From positions 1 to 5,231 of the forward strand of contig JAGVAB010000058.1 in NCBI GenBank assembly GCA_020060485.1: 5,231 nt of DNA. Reading direction: 5' to 3'. This document shows positions 5,138 to 5,231 of the stretch, in pieces. A model generated the notes under the pieces. The model saw nothing but the letters and a program-made list of their open reading frames with translations. It did not search any database and was not told the origin of the DNA. The position numbers and the translations under genes are program-made. How positions within the stretch are numbered: position 1 is the first letter of the stretch; every line of letters starts with the position of its first letter. Source of the DNA: Anaerolineales bacterium (GTDB lineage: Bacteria > Chloroflexota > Anaerolineae > Anaerolineales > Anaerolineaceae).

Positions 5138-5231
5138 TCCATTATCATCAGCATTTTGCATCTACTTTGATCAGGATGACCTTCACTGTTTTGGAAAATC
5201 GTAAATGTCAAGCTTTCTTGAGAATGCCATG

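Larger units (their letters stand above)
4688..5231. other. Intergenic region rich in hairpins upstream of RNase J
   Basis: No convincing gene is seen in these 544 bases. The region holds, going right to left, a cluster of GC-rich inverted repeats (5013-5137), a minus-strand promoter (4924-4952), a small hairpin (4886-4899) and a terminator-like hairpin (4789-4823). The hexamer GGCCGG occurs four times on the plus strand (4815, 4885, 5024, 5124), each time within a stem. A 60-codon GTG-start frame on the minus strand (4839-5021) runs through the promoter and lacks a ribosome binding site. Short frames at the right edge cannot be judged. Confidence 0.75.

Noticed and set aside
5176..5231. Possible plus-strand gene start (ATG at 5176) or minus-strand gene ends at the right edge
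   Set aside because: Several short open frames coexist, no good ribosome binding site is present, and the window ends too soon to decide.
1..5231. CRISPR arrays, transposases, integrase sites, toxin-antitoxin or defence genes
   Set aside because: No regularly spaced repeats and no protein motifs of such systems were found on either strand.

Overview
The window looks like a chromosomal segment of a Chloroflexota bacterium, most likely of the Anaerolineae type. This is an inference from gene content. A lipoprotein with a Thr/Ala/Pro-rich stalk and an NBR1-type Ig-like domain is typical of that group, the predicted lipoproteins are of bacterial type, and ribonuclease J is the RNase present. No phage, transposon, CRISPR or plasmid gene is visible.

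Layout from left to right. Bases 1-79 probably hold the last 25 codons of a plus-strand gene entering from outside the window. Bases 80-394 are intergenic and carry two tandem sigma-70-like promoters that share a 9-base motif at their -35 ends. A two-domain surface lipoprotein follows at 395-1453 (+) and ends in a hairpin at 1475-1498. A minus-strand pair converges on it: a GrpB-family protein (2385-2903) and a GH114 (endo-alpha-1,4-polygalactosaminidase-like) lipoprotein (1567-2403). Their reading frames overlap by 19 bases, so they are probably translated from one mRNA. A strong minus-strand terminator at 2991-3029 separates this pair from ribonuclease J (3047-4687, -). The last 544 bases (4688-5231) contain no convincing gene but are dense in signals. 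These are a near-consensus RNase J promoter, a terminator-like hairpin inside its leader, and a GC-rich set of hairpins at 5013-5137.

Functionally, the window holds two exported lipoproteins (one a putative adhesive or scaffold protein, one a putative polysaccharide hydrolase), a putative nucleotidyltransferase-fold protein of unknown substrate, and the central mRNA/rRNA maturation enzyme RNase J. The lipoprotein, the GrpB/GH114 pair and RNase J look like separate transcription units. No novel protein system is evident. The most interesting parts are non-coding: the possible attenuator or small RNA in the RNase J leader, the structured element upstream of it, and the twin promoters of the lipoprotein gene.
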